Source: an uncultured Sphingomonadaceae bacterium
GTDB taxonomy: Bacteria; Pseudomonadota; Alphaproteobacteria; Sphingomonadales; Sphingomonadaceae
Assembly (NCBI GenBank): GCA_937873035.1
Contig: CALMVA010000058.1
Location: 1-64,000 of the forward strand
Direction of reading: 5' to 3'
Length of the DNA stretch: 64,000 nucleotides
Of the stretch, positions 54,237 through 63,134 are shown one piece after another (the stretch's first letter is position 1; each line of letters opens with the position of its first letter). A program made the position numbers and the translations under genes. The notes beneath the pieces are model-generated. The model was given only the letters and a program-made list of their open reading frames with translations, was not told the DNA's origin and ran no database searches.

Positions 54237-55195
54237 CAAAGTTCAACCGCGCTTGGTCCGTTGCGCCATTCGGCTCGACGCGCCCATGCGCTGCCCCATT
54301 CGCGCGCCTTGGCGGCATAGCGCGCAGGGAACAGCGCACCCAGAAGGCGAAAAGAAAAGGCACGGACAGCAACGTGCGCAAGGCTTGCGCTCTTGCCGAC
54401 AACACGCCCCAACCCGGCATATTGGCGCTCGATAAGGCCGATCCGTGCACCCATGACATAGGCGATCTTGCTGGCATGGCTGGTGGCGCTCGCGCCGCCA
54501 TAATGGATGATGCACGCACTGGGCGTCATCAACGGACGCGCACCCGCCGCGCGCGCACGCGCGCACAAATCGGCCTCTTCGCCATACATGAAGAAGCGGC
54601 GATCAAATCCGCCCAGTCGGTTCCAGAAGGCCCGCTCGATCATCAGGAAGCAGCCAGAGACAATGTCTACCCGGCGCTCGCTGTCGCGCTGCCATGCGCC
54701 CAGACCTTCGGGGTTGAAGGCCTCAAACCGGCGCAGCAATCCCCGCAGACCAGAGGCGAAGGAAACGGCGCTCCACGGCGTGATCTTGCCCCAGACCGAG
54801 GTGGGGTTGAGCCGCCCATCGGCAAATTGCGTGCGCCCGCCCCAGATACCCGCATCCGGGTGGGCACGGGCGAAGGCAACAAGTTTGTCAATCGCACCAT
54901 CGAGCACGACCGTATCGGTGTTGAGAAGAAGAAGATATTCGCCGCGCGCCTGCTCTGCTGCGATGTTGTTCGCCTTGGCAAAGCCATGGTTCACGGCTTC
55001 GGCGATCAGGCGGACTTGCGGAAACGCCGCCGCAATCGCTTCGGCTGATCCATCGGCGGAGCCATTATCCACCATGATGAGTTCAAACGGCGTGTCGTGC
55101 GTCTGCGCATAGACCGACCGAAGGCACGCCAGCGTCATCTCGCGCGTGTTCCAGTTGACCATCAGGATCGAGAGTTCAGGGTTGGCACCCGTCAT
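54236..55195 (-). CDS. Family 2 glycosyltransferase
   Basis: This 319-residue GT-A enzyme shows the opening LSILMVNWNTREMTLACLRSV, the nucleotide-sugar site MVDNGSADGS, the Asp pair in LLLNTDTVVL and the acceptor region GCFLMIERAFWNRLGGFDRRFFMYGEEADLCARA. This combination is typical of rhamnosyl or related sugar transferases of polysaccharide synthesis. A C-terminal basic stretch of about 60 residues follows the catalytic domain and may bind membrane. It is cotranscribed with the gene at 53403. Confidence 0.93.
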   Translation of the reverse strand: MTGANPELSILMVNWNTREMTLACLRSVYAQTHDTPFELIMVDNGSADGSAEAIAAAFPQVRLIAEAVNHGFAKANNIAAEQARGEYLLLLNTDTVVLDGAIDKLVAFARAHPDAGIWGGRTQFADGRLNPTSVWGKITPWSAVSFASGLRGLLRRFEAFNPEGLGAWQRDSERRVDIVSGCFLMIERAFWNRLGGFDRRFFMYGEEADLCARARAAGARPLMTPSACIIHYGGASATSHASKIAYVMGARIGLIERQYAGLGRVVGKSASLAHVAVRAFSFRLLGALFPARYAAKAREWGSAWARRAEWRNGPSAVEL

Positions 55196-55220
55196 CCTGC
55201 CCGCCTTGCCGGAGATAAGG

Positions 55221-55258
55221 AAAAAGGGCGGAGCACAGGCGCTGGCCCGTCTCCGCCC
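55221..55258 (-). terminator. Rho-independent terminator after the foldase gene
   Basis: On the minus strand, 8-base arms GGGCGGAG and CTCCGCCC (55251-55258 and 55226-55233) with a 17-base loop are followed by five T residues (55225-55221). It terminates the foldase transcript before the glycosyltransferase gene. Confidence 0.8.
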
Positions 55259-55273
55259 CTTGTCTCATTGCGC

Positions 55274-56164
55274 CTAGAGCTTGGCGGGAACGCCAGCGGC
55301 GGGCTTGGCAGCCGGAGCGCCAGCAGGCTTGGGCGGTGCAAAGCCGGTCTGATACTTCACGCCTTCACGACGCTTCTTCACTTCGGCTTCAAGCTCCTTG
55401 GCAGCGGTTGCGGCAACCGCGCGATTCTGGAGAATGTTCATGGCAACGGCCGTTGCCTGATCGCCTGAAACCGGCTGCGCCTTGCTGTCGGTGATGACGT
55501 TGGCGGCAACTGCGCCATTTGTCGGCACCACGAACACTTCACCTGCCGGCAGGTTCAAAATCTTGGTTGAAAGCTCCGGCGGAACCTGAAGCGTATCAAG
55601 CTGCGTCGGCTGGCGGCGATACTGGATGCCGTTATCGATGAGCCACTTTTCGATGTCCGTCAGCGTCTTGAGCGGCGCAAGTTCACGCAGCTTCGCCTGA
55701 TCCGAAGGCACCGGAAAAAGAATCTGATCCACCGTCAGCACCTTGCGGTTGGCGAACAGCGTCGGGTTGCCGGCAATGAAGGTCTTGGCTTCCTGAAGTG
55801 TCGGCTTCTTGGTCTGGCTGGCGATATTCTGCTGGAGAAGTTCAACCAGCACGGCCTCTTCAGCGCGCTGCTTCAGCAGCTGAAATTCAGGCGAGTCGTC
55901 CAGCTTCTTTTCGCGGGCGAGATCCGCCAGAATCTTGCGATCAACAATGCGCTGGAGGGCGGCCTGTTCGATCAGCTTGCGCTGCGCCCCGCTGGGCAGG
56001 TTCGCACCCTTCAACTCGGCGTTGAGCTCATGGATGGTGACATCCTTGCCATCAACCGTGGCAATCGTCTGACCTTCGGGAACGCTGCCCGAACCGCCAT
56101 TGCCGCACGCTGCAAGGCTGATGGCGGCAGAAGCCAGAAGCATGAACGAGAATGTCTTGCGCAT
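55274..56164 (-). CDS. EpsD-like peptidyl-prolyl isomerase lipoprotein
   Basis: This 296-residue protein starts with a lipoprotein signal (MRKTFSFMLLASAAISLAAC, acylated Cys about residue 20). An N-terminal SurA-like helical domain (VTIHELNAEL...KLIEQAALQRIVDRKILADLAREKKL) follows, then a parvulin-like region with weak active-site similarity, and an Ala/Pro-rich tail. EpsD-type proteins accompany exopolysaccharide loci, and the two glycosyltransferases just downstream fit that. Catalytic activity is uncertain. Confidence 0.82.
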   Translation of the reverse strand: MRKTFSFMLLASAAISLAACGNGGSGSVPEGQTIATVDGKDVTIHELNAELKGANLPSGAQRKLIEQAALQRIVDRKILADLAREKKLDDSPEFQLLKQRAEEAVLVELLQQNIASQTKKPTLQEAKTFIAGNPTLFANRKVLTVDQILFPVPSDQAKLRELAPLKTLTDIEKWLIDNGIQYRRQPTQLDTLQVPPELSTKILNLPAGEVFVVPTNGAVAANVITDSKAQPVSGDQATAVAMNILQNRAVAATAAKELEAEVKKRREGVKYQTGFAPPKPAGAPAAKPAAGVPAKL

Positions 56165-56280
56165 TTGAACTCCCCTCGATGGCCACAGCCGATATGCCGG
56201 GCCGAATGAGTGTGGAGCTAGATGGACAGGCCTGTCACGGCAAATGAATTGACCCTTAAATTCCTGTCATGGAGCCGCGC

Positions 56281-56844
56281 CTAAAAGTCGCGCACCAGCC
56301 GCATTGCCACGCCAAGCCAGGCCGGATCATCAAAAATCTGCTGCTTTGCGCCCGCCCCCAGCGGCAAGATCTGGATGCGCGCGCCCTGCCGCCCGATCAG
56401 CCGCCCGAAGACGTATCGCCCGGCGGGGCGCGGCACGAGCACATCGCGATTAAGCGCCGCGCCAAAATCGTCTGGCGCGACGCGGCGGCACCAGACGGCA
56501 TCGCCCGCGCGATAATCGCCCACGCTCGCCTCGACCATGATGGCGACCGTCCCGGCCTCTGGCGCAGGCGCGGCGACGACCTGCTCATGCCGCGGAGCGC
56601 TGGCCCCATCTGCACAAAGCAGGGCGGCGACAGGCAGGTCCGCGCGCTCCGGCAACTGGACAAGGTCCGCCGCATCGACGCCCAACGCATCGGCGATGCG
56701 GTTGAGCCAATCGACCGATACGGTGCGCGTGCCCGTTTCCAGCCGCCCGATCGTTTGCGCCGTCGTTGGCGGATCGCAACGCACACCAACTTCAGCAAGC
56801 GTCAGCCCCTTCGCCCGACGGACTTCTCGAATCCGCGTAATCAT
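56281..56844 (-). CDS. XRE-family regulator with S24-like C-terminal domain
   Basis: This 187-residue protein has an N-terminal Cro/C1 helix-turn-helix (MITRIREVRRAKGLTLAEVGVRCDPPTTAQTIGRLETGTR, to about residue 60). Its C-terminal part (about residues 100-175, with GTVAIMVEASVGDYRAGDAVWCRRV and YVFGRLIG) resembles the LexA/S24 fold. A Ser-Lys peptidase pair is not obvious, so it may sense without self-cleaving. The ATG at 56844 faces a palindrome in the gap to the divergent DUF6456 gene. Confidence 0.8.
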   Translation of the reverse strand: MITRIREVRRAKGLTLAEVGVRCDPPTTAQTIGRLETGTRTVSVDWLNRIADALGVDAADLVQLPERADLPVAALLCADGASAPRHEQVVAAPAPEAGTVAIMVEASVGDYRAGDAVWCRRVAPDDFGAALNRDVLVPRPAGRYVFGRLIGRQGARIQILPLGAGAKQQIFDDPAWLGVAMRLVRDF

Positions 56845-56866
56845 GGTTCGCTCCGACGTAAAATTT

Positions 56867-56879
56867 AACCGATATGGTT
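56867..56879. promoter_or_regulatory. AACC-N5-GGTT inverted repeat in the divergent promoter
   Basis: AACC-GATAT-GGTT lies 23 bases before the XRE start and 61 bases before the DUF6456 start. Short symmetric sites of this size suit XRE dimers. Binding is inferred. Confidence 0.35.
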
Positions 56880-56939
56880 TTTCCCTTTCCTACAGATGTG
56901 CCGCCATGGCAAGTGAGATTTTCCCAGTCAGGAGATTTC

Positions 56940-57413
56940 ATGCCCCGCATCCTTGCCGAACAGGCACTTCCGCAAGACCAAACGACCGGCACCCGCCGCC
57001 CGCCGCGCAGCGTGACCATAAACCTCGCCGAATCGCCACTCGGCTGGCTGCGCGCCCGCGCTTTGGTGAGCGACCGGCAATTTGCCGCAGGTGAGCTTTT
57101 ACGCCGCGACTATGAGCGCGCCGGGCTTGGCCCCCGCGTCACGATGCGCTGGGATGCGGCACCTGCGGGCGCAGGGCGGCGCGGGGCGGTTGATCCGGCA
57201 GGCGCGATGGTTGCGCATTTGCGCGCCAGAGAGCGTTTTGATGCTGCACTTTGTGCCGCAGGTCCGGGCCTGAGCGACATCCTCTGGCGCGTCGTCTGCG
57301 CGTGCGAGAGCGTGCCGACATCGGAACGCGCCCTGGGCTGGCCCGCACGATCTGGCCGCCTCGTGCTGACACTGGCGCTCGACCGCATCGCCGATTACTA
57401 CCGGGTTCCATAA
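56940..57413 (+). CDS. DUF6456 domain protein
   Basis: This 157-residue protein matches the DUF6456 region found in many alphaproteobacterial regulators: NLAESPLGWLRARALVSDRQFAAGELLRRDYERAGLGPRVTMRWD, and then GPGLSDILWRVVCACESVPTSERALGWPARSGRLVLTLALDRIADYY. The second part resembles an HTH/terminase-like fold and may bind DNA. AGGAG precedes ATG 56940. It is divergent from the XRE gene and is followed by the DUF2855 gene. Confidence 0.85.
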   Translation: MPRILAEQALPQDQTTGTRRPPRSVTINLAESPLGWLRARALVSDRQFAAGELLRRDYERAGLGPRVTMRWDAAPAGAGRRGAVDPAGAMVAHLRARERFDAALCAAGPGLSDILWRVVCACESVPTSERALGWPARSGRLVLTLALDRIADYYRVP

Positions 57414-57433
57414 CCAAAGACTGGGAGAGCGGC

Positions 57434-58507
57434 GTGGCACAGGCATTGTGGGTAAAAAAGGACGATCTGACGGCAACCAAATTGGTCGATCTCGATCAGC
57501 CAACGCTCGGTGAAGGCGCAGTCCGCCTGCGCGTCGAAAGCTTTGCCGTCACCGCCAACAACGTAACCTATGCCGTGATCGGCGATATGTTCCATTATTG
57601 GAATTTCTTTCCCGCAGCCGATGGCTGGGGCATCGTCCCCATGTGGGGCCATGCCGTTGTCGAAGCCTCGAACACGCCCGACATTGCGGTTGGTGAGCGC
57701 GTTTATGGCTATCTGCCCATGGCCACGCATCTGGACGTGCAGCCCGGCAATATTTCGGCGGGCGGCTTTGTCGATATGACGCCGCATCGCCAGCCGATGA
57801 GCATCTTTTATAATCAGTATAGCCGTCTTGCGGCCGACCCTGAGCATGATCCGGCAAATGAGGATGCGCGGATGCTCTATGGCCCGCTCTTCAAGACGGG
57901 CTTTCTGATTGAAGCCTTTTACCAGCGCCATGCCTGGTTTGAAGCGGAAGTGCTTGTCATCACCAGCGCCTCTTCCAAAACCGCAATGGCGCTGGCGCAT
58001 TGCACGCGGCTCGCCTCGCCCGCCGTCAAACGCGTGGGGCTGACCTCACCCGGCAATCTGGCCTTTGTAAAGGCAACGCATCTCTATGATGAAGTGCTTG
58101 CCTATGAAGATATTGGCCGGATTGCGCTGCTGCCGAGTGTTTCGGTTGATTTCGCGGGCAATGCGCGTGTGCTGCACGCCATACATGAAACGCTGGGCGA
58201 CAATCTGCTTTACTCAAGCACCGTGGGCGCCACGCACGTCGGTGCGCGCGAAGGGGAGGGAGCGCCACTCCCCGGCCCGCAGCCCGTGCTGTTCTTCGCC
58301 CCCACCGAGGCGCTGGAGACAGTGAAGGCCATGGGTCCGGCGCGCTTCGCCCAATCCGTCGCGGGAGCATGGGGATCATTTATCGCGGCAGCCAAGGGCT
58401 TCATCCGCGTCGATCATCGCGACGGGCTGGCGGCCGCGAATGAGGTGTTTCAGGCAACGCTTGCCGGAAAGGCAAACCCTGATACCGGCGTGGTGATCCG
58501 GCCTTAG
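57434..58507 (+). CDS. DUF2855 family protein
   Basis: This 357-residue protein is of the DUF2855 family, distantly related to quinone/alcohol-dehydrogenase-like MDR proteins. It shows RVESFAVTANNVTYAVIGDMFHYWNFFPA, the GWGIVPMWGHAVVEAS segment, and a TSASSKTAMALAHC segment where an MDR enzyme would hold its nucleotide loop. No zinc ligands are apparent. The GTG start has GGGAGAG upstream. Its role is unknown. It follows the DUF6456 gene by 20 bases. Confidence 0.85.
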   Translation: MAQALWVKKDDLTATKLVDLDQPTLGEGAVRLRVESFAVTANNVTYAVIGDMFHYWNFFPAADGWGIVPMWGHAVVEASNTPDIAVGERVYGYLPMATHLDVQPGNISAGGFVDMTPHRQPMSIFYNQYSRLAADPEHDPANEDARMLYGPLFKTGFLIEAFYQRHAWFEAEVLVITSASSKTAMALAHCTRLASPAVKRVGLTSPGNLAFVKATHLYDEVLAYEDIGRIALLPSVSVDFAGNARVLHAIHETLGDNLLYSSTVGATHVGAREGEGAPLPGPQPVLFFAPTEALETVKAMGPARFAQSVAGAWGSFIAAAKGFIRVDHRDGLAAANEVFQATLAGKANPDTGVVIRP

Positions 58508-58524
58508 GGCCTGAGCGGCTCACC

Positions 58525-58648
58525 CCCGATCCGTTCGGGCTGAGCTTGTCGAAGCCCTGTTCTTTCCCCTTTGCCGCACAGGTGAAGGACAGCCGTTGAT
58601 GCTGCGCATCGCCTTCGGCCCCGACAAGCTCAGGGCGAGCGGATCGGG
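58525..58648. repeat. REP-like inverted repeat pair
   Basis: A unit reading CCCGATCCG...CTGAGCTTGTCG (58525-58559) and its inverted copy (58613-58648) face each other across 53 bases in the gap between the convergent DUF2855 and rsmE genes. Such CTGAGCTTGTCGAAG palindromes are scattered in sphingomonad genomes. Here they may form a bidirectional terminator. Confidence 0.8.
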
Positions 58649-58678
58649 ATTGAAGCGATCTATATCAAGCCGGACCGG

Positions 58679-59419
58679 CTATCGCCAATCGCCCGCTGCG
58701 GCCATCCAGATGGAAATGGCCGCAAGTGCGGCGGTTTCAGCCCTAAGGATGCGGGGACCAAGCGACACGGCCACGGCTTGCGGCAGCGCCTTGATGGCGG
58801 CGCGCTCTTCAGCGTCAAAGCCACCTTCGGGGCCGATAAGGATTGCTGAAGGACCGGGCTTTGCCACCTCGGCCAGCGGCACGCCGCCTTCTTCATCCGC
58901 GAAATAGAGCGTGCGACCTTCGGGCCAATCGCGCAGCAAGACGGGCAGCTTTATGCCGTCTGCGATTTCGGGAAGCGCCGTGCGCCCGCATTGTTCGGCA
59001 GCCTCCACCATCGTCGCGCGCAGCCGCTCGATATTCATCCGCTCGATGATGGTGCGCCGCGTGAGGACGGGCTGGTAGCGCGCCACGCCCAGTTCGCACG
59101 CCTTTTCCACCACCATATCAAGCCGCGCCTTCTTGACGGGTGCTGCAAGCAGCCAGAGATCGGGCACGCTCTCGCGCGGGCGCAGCAGGCCCGTGACACG
59201 CAGGATCATGTCGCGCTTGCCGATGGCGGACACTTCGGCCAGCCATTCTCCGGTGCGGTCATCGAACAGCTTGACCGGCGCGCCCTGCTTCATCCGCATG
59301 ACGTTGGAGAGATAATGCGCCTGCCCGCCTTCGACACGCACGTCATGGCCATCGGCCAATTCGCTGTCGATGAAGAGGCGCGGCGTCGATTGGGGTGGCC
59401 AGGCAGGTGTCGCGGGCAT
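58679..59419 (-). CDS. rsmE: 16S rRNA m3U1498 methyltransferase
   Basis: This 246-residue SPOUT enzyme methylates N3 of U1498 in 16S rRNA. The PUA-like N-terminus has RLFIDSELADGHDVRVEGGQAHYLSNVMRMKQGAPVKLFD. The knotted SAM domain has PVKKARLDMVVEKACELGV, ILIGPEGGFDAEE and VSLGPRILRAETAALAAI. ATG 59419 gives the E. coli length and leaves only 13 bases to the divergent ubiA start; a start at 59434 would overlap ubiA. Confidence 0.96.
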   Translation of the reverse strand: MPATPAWPPQSTPRLFIDSELADGHDVRVEGGQAHYLSNVMRMKQGAPVKLFDDRTGEWLAEVSAIGKRDMILRVTGLLRPRESVPDLWLLAAPVKKARLDMVVEKACELGVARYQPVLTRRTIIERMNIERLRATMVEAAEQCGRTALPEIADGIKLPVLLRDWPEGRTLYFADEEGGVPLAEVAKPGPSAILIGPEGGFDAEERAAIKALPQAVAVSLGPRILRAETAALAAISIWMAAAGDWR

Positions 59420-59432
59420 AAGGGCGGTTAGC

Positions 59433-60353
59433 ATGAATATGCGCCCGGACGAAACCTCCCTTGTTCCCGACATCGAGCTGACCGGGCTGATGCGCATCCT
59501 GCCTGCCGCTGCCCGTCCCTATGCGTCGCTTGCGCGCTTTGACCGGCCGATCGGCTGGTGGCTGCTCTTCTGGCCGTGCCTCTATGGGCTGGGGCTGGCA
59601 GGCGGATTGCCGCAGCTCTGGGCACTGGCCTTGTGGATGCTGGCAGGTGCCATCGCGATGCGGGGCGCAGGCTGCGTCTATAATGACATTGTCGACCGCG
59701 ATCTTGATGCGCAGGTGGAGCGCACGCGCAACCGCCCCGTCGCCAATGGTGCCGTGAGCCTCAAGGCCGCATGGGGCTGGTTGCTCCTGCTTTCCGCCAT
59801 CGGCCTTGTCGTGCTGCTGCAACTGCGCACCGAGGCGCAGATCGTCGCCATTGCCAGCCTCGCGCCTGTTGCGGCCTATCCTTTCATGAAGCGCATCACA
59901 TGGTGGCCGCAGGCGTGGCTCGGACTGGTCTTTTCCTGGGGGGCGCTGGTCGGCTGGATCGCATTTGCGCCTGCCGCTCTCCCCATGTTCCTCGTCTATG
60001 CCGGCTCGATCTTCTGGGTGATCGGCTATGACACCATCTACGCGTTGCAAGACCGTGAGGATGATGCGCTGATCGGCATCCGCTCGTCTGCGCGCGCGCT
60101 GGGCACACGGGTCAAGCCGGGGCTGACGCTCTTTTATGCAGCAGCACTTGGCCTTTGGGCCGCCGCCATCTGGCAGGTTCGCCCGCAGGCGGCAGCGCTT
60201 CTGGCGCTCGTGCCCGCCGCGCTTCACCTTGGCTGGCAGGTGGCGACGCTCAAGGTTGATGACGGGGCCGATGCGCTTGCCAAATTCCGGTCGAACCGCT
60301 TTGCCGGGCTGCTCGTGGCGCTCGCCATGGCGACGATCGGTGCTTCGGCTTGA
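59433..60353 (+). CDS. ubiA: 4-Hydroxybenzoate polyprenyltransferase
   Basis: This 306-residue membrane prenyltransferase of ubiquinone synthesis has about eight helices. The two Mg-binding Asp motifs are NDIVDRDLDAQVERTRNRP (about 85-103) and YDTIYALQDREDD (about 199-211), along with FDRPIGWWLLFWPCLYG near the N-terminus. The ATG at 59433 begins the conserved protein, and an upstream start would overlap rsmE. The starts of rsmE and ubiA lie back to back, so promoters must lie in each other's coding region. Confidence 0.96.
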   Translation: MNMRPDETSLVPDIELTGLMRILPAAARPYASLARFDRPIGWWLLFWPCLYGLGLAGGLPQLWALALWMLAGAIAMRGAGCVYNDIVDRDLDAQVERTRNRPVANGAVSLKAAWGWLLLLSAIGLVVLLQLRTEAQIVAIASLAPVAAYPFMKRITWWPQAWLGLVFSWGALVGWIAFAPAALPMFLVYAGSIFWVIGYDTIYALQDREDDALIGIRSSARALGTRVKPGLTLFYAAALGLWAAAIWQVRPQAAALLALVPAALHLGWQVATLKVDDGADALAKFRSNRFAGLLVALAMATIGASA

Positions 60354-60384
60354 GCCTTTGCGCAGGAAGTCCTAAGCGCAATCC

Positions 60385-61731
60385 ATGCTGACCACTGAAC
60401 AGGCGCGTGAGCGCGCCGCCGATCTTGTCGCCCTGGCCCGCAAGGCCGGGGCCGATGCCGCCGATGCCATTTATGTCGCCGATGCCGCAACCGGCGTGCA
60501 GGTGCGGCTTGGCGCGCTCGAAGATGTTCAACGCTCCGAAGGCGAGGAAATCGGCTTGCGCGTGTTCGTCGGCAAGCAATCGGCGAGCGCCTCTTCGTCA
60601 GACCTGTCCGCCGATGCGCTGGCCAAGCTCGCCGAGCGCGCCGTCGCCATGGCGGGCCAGGCCCCCGAAGATGAATTTGCGGGCCTTGCGCCCGAAGAGT
60701 TGCTGATGCGCAGCGCGCCCGCCGATTTTGACATTGATGACGGCGGAGACGTTTCTCCCCAGGCACTGCGTGATCGCGCCATGGCCGCCGAAGACGCCGC
60801 CCGCGCGGTCGCTGGCGTCACCAACAGCGAAGGCGGCAGCGCCAGTGCGGGCCGTGCGCTCGTGGCGCTTGCAACCAGCGGCGGCTTTTCGGGCAGCTAT
60901 GCAGGCTCCAGCCATGGCGTTTCAGCGAGCGTCCTTGCGGGCGAAGGCTCTGCCATGCAGCGCGACTATGCCTATCATTCGGCGCGGCACCTGTCCGACC
61001 TTGATGACGCTGGCGTGATCGGCACCAAGGCGGGCGAGCGCGCCGTGGCGCGGCTCAACCCCGTGCGCCTCAAGAGCGGGCCGACGACCGTCATGTTCGA
61101 TCCGCGTGTCGCGGGCAGCATGGTAGGCCATCTCGTCGGCGCGATCACGGGCGCTGCCATTGCCCGGCGGACAAGCTTTCTGCTCGATGCACTAGAGACC
61201 GAAATCTTTGCCCCCGGCATCACCATCATCGATGATCCGCACCGCATCCGTGGCCTGCGTTCCAAGCCTTTTGATGGCGAAGGCCTGCCGACCTCGCGCC
61301 GCGCGCTCATCGACAAGGGCGTGCTGACGACCTGGCTGCTCGATTCCGCCTCGGCGCGCCAGTTGGGCCTCGCGCCCACCGGCCATGCCTCGCGCGGCGT
61401 GGGCGGCCCTCCGGGTGCCGGCACGACCAATCTCCACATGGAAGCGGGCACGCACACGCCCGCAGAACTCATGGCCGACATTGTCGAGGGCATTTATGTG
61501 ACCGATCTGATCGGTCAGGGCGTCAATGGACTGACGGGCGATTACAGCCGCGGCGCATCAGGCTTTGTCATCCGCAATGGCGTGCTGGCCGAACCCGTGG
61601 CCGAAGTGACGATTGCCGGAAATCTGAAAGATATGTTCCGCCACGTGACACCCGCCAACGATCTGGCCTTCCGTTACGGGACCAATGCCCCCACATTGCG
61701 CGTGGAAGGAATGACTCTCGCCGGTGACTGA
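60385..61731 (+). CDS. pmbA: TldD/PmbA family protein (metalloprotease subunit)
   Basis: This 448-residue protein of the TldD/TldE family in E. coli matures microcin B17 and degrades CcdA. It has a LTTEQARERAADLVALARKAGADAADAIYVADAATGVQVRLGALEDVQRSEGEEIGLRVFVG N-terminus and a C-terminal half with KRTSFLLDALETEIFAPGITIIDDPHRIRG and GVNGLTGDYSRGASGF. PmbA (TldE) lacks the metal-binding HExxxH of TldD; none is seen here. The TldD partner is elsewhere. It overlaps the phosphatase gene by 8 bases. Confidence 0.92.
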   Translation: MLTTEQARERAADLVALARKAGADAADAIYVADAATGVQVRLGALEDVQRSEGEEIGLRVFVGKQSASASSSDLSADALAKLAERAVAMAGQAPEDEFAGLAPEELLMRSAPADFDIDDGGDVSPQALRDRAMAAEDAARAVAGVTNSEGGSASAGRALVALATSGGFSGSYAGSSHGVSASVLAGEGSAMQRDYAYHSARHLSDLDDAGVIGTKAGERAVARLNPVRLKSGPTTVMFDPRVAGSMVGHLVGAITGAAIARRTSFLLDALETEIFAPGITIIDDPHRIRGLRSKPFDGEGLPTSRRALIDKGVLTTWLLDSASARQLGLAPTGHASRGVGGPPGAGTTNLHMEAGTHTPAELMADIVEGIYVTDLIGQGVNGLTGDYSRGASGFVIRNGVLAEPVAEVTIAGNLKDMFRHVTPANDLAFRYGTNAPTLRVEGMTLAGD

Positions 61732-62503
61732 TCCCCGCCTTGATGCCCTGAGCGACATTGCCCGCGAGGCAGGCGCGCTTGCGCTCAAAAGCTTTCGCGG
61801 CTCGTTTGACCTCTGGGAAAAAGCGCCCGGCAATCCGGTGAGCGAAGTCGATATTGCGGTTGACCAGTTTCTGAAGGCAGAACTCAGGCGGCTTGATCCC
61901 GATGCGGGCTGGCTTTCGGAAGAAACCGCCGACAATGCCGAGCGGTTGATGCGCCCGCGCGTGTGGGTGGTCGATCCGATTGACGGCACGCGTGATTATG
62001 TGCGCGGCCGCGATGGTTGGGCGGTCTCGATTGCATTGGTGGAAGGCGGACGCGCGACGCTGGCCGTGCTCGATGCCCCGGCGCGCAACGAGCATTGGCG
62101 CGCGTCACGCGGGAGTGGTGCATGGCGCAATGACGCTGCCATTTCCGCCAGCACGCGCGCTGGCCTGCCCGGCGCGCGCGTGCCCGCAGATGTGCTGCCC
62201 AAGGCCGATGCCGATCTGGTAACGGTCTATAAGCCCAATTCGATTGCGCTCAGGATCGCGATGGTCGCCGCCGATGAGGCCGATCTCGTGGCGGCGCTGC
62301 GCTGGGGGCATGAATGGGACATTGCGGCAGCCGCGCTGCTCGCTGAAGAGGCAGGTGGCATCGTGACCGATGCGCACGGCAAGCCGCTGCGCTTCAACTC
62401 CACCAAAGGCGAGGCGTTCGGCGTCCTCGCAACGGGGGCGGCGCTTCATCCCCATGCGGTTGCCCGGCTGGAAGAACGCGCGAAAAAGCTCTCAGTGCGC
62501 TGA
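61724..62503 (+). CDS. Inositol-phosphatase/CysQ-like phosphatase
   Basis: This 259-residue Mg-dependent phosphatase of the IMPase/PAP family has EVDIAVDQFL, GWLSEETAD, the metal motif DPIDGTRDYVRG and the C-terminal WEWDIAAA-like HEWDIAAAALLAEEAGG. The subgroup (3'(2'),5'-bisphosphate nucleotidase versus inositol or fructose bisphosphatase) cannot be settled from sequence alone; CysQ is favoured by the DYVRG wording. The GTG start lies within the end of pmbA. Confidence 0.9.
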   Translation: MTDPRLDALSDIAREAGALALKSFRGSFDLWEKAPGNPVSEVDIAVDQFLKAELRRLDPDAGWLSEETADNAERLMRPRVWVVDPIDGTRDYVRGRDGWAVSIALVEGGRATLAVLDAPARNEHWRASRGSGAWRNDAAISASTRAGLPGARVPADVLPKADADLVTVYKPNSIALRIAMVAADEADLVAALRWGHEWDIAAAALLAEEAGGIVTDAHGKPLRFNSTKGEAFGVLATGAALHPHAVARLEERAKKLSVR

Positions 62504-62512
62504 AGCCCTCTC

Positions 62513-62683
62513 CGTCATGCCAGCGCAGGCTGGCGCATCCCGCGCACCCGACCGGTGAGACCCCAGCCTTCGCTGGGGTGACGATGACAGGCTACGGCCT
62601 TCCCCACCTCAAACCGTCATGCCAGCGCAGGCTGGCATCTCGTGCACCCAACCTGCGAGACCCCAGCCTTCGCTGGGGTGACG
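62513..62683. repeat. Two tandem REP-like repeat units
   Basis: Unit A (62513-62583) and unit B (62615-62683) are about 70 bases each and nearly identical. Each holds two hairpins, GCCAGC-gcag-GCTGGC and CCCCAGC-N4-GCTGGGG. They fill the gap between the convergent phosphatase and CoA-binding genes and may also act as a bidirectional terminator. Confidence 0.85.
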
Positions 62684-62704
62684 GGAGAGAAGACAAGTGC
62701 TCCG

Positions 62705-63133
62705 CTAGCCGACCTTCGCCACGCCAAGCCGCCCGATCTCGATCTTGGGACAGTGGTTCATCACGACCTTGAGGCCTGCCGCTTCAGCCCGCGCAGCGGC
62801 GTCTTCATTGATGACGCCCAGCTGCATCCACACAGCCTTGGCGCCCACGGCAATCGCTTCGTCCACAACGGCACCCGCCGCGTCTGAATTGCGGAAGATG
62901 TCCACCAGATCAATCGTCTCGCCAATATCGGCGAGCGAGGCCTTTACCTCTGCGCCATGGATCGTCTTGCCCGCCATGCCGGGATTGACGGGGATGACGC
63001 GATAGCCGCGCCCTTGCAGGAAGTGCATCACCTCATTGCTGGCGCGGGCCGGATTGTCCGAAGCCCCCACAAGCGCGATGGTGCGCGTTTCACCGAGCAG
63101 GCGGGCAATGTCTTCATCTTGCGTCAGGGCCAT
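62705..63133 (-). CDS. CoA-binding domain protein (YccU-like)
   Basis: This 142-residue Rossmann-fold protein has the CoA-binding pattern [56 protein letters not shown] and the end region [34 protein letters not shown]. Proteins of this type have a single CoA-binding domain and no catalytic partner domain. The role is unknown. Its ATG is one base after the Mrp stop, so it is cotranscribed. Confidence 0.9.
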   Translation of the reverse strand: MALTQDEDIARLLGETRTIALVGASDNPARASNEVMHFLQGRGYRVIPVNPGMAGKTIHGAEVKASLADIGETIDLVDIFRNSDAAGAVVDEAIAVGAKAVWMQLGVINEDAAARAEAAGLKVVMNHCPKIEIGRLGVAKVG

Positions 63134-63134
63134 G

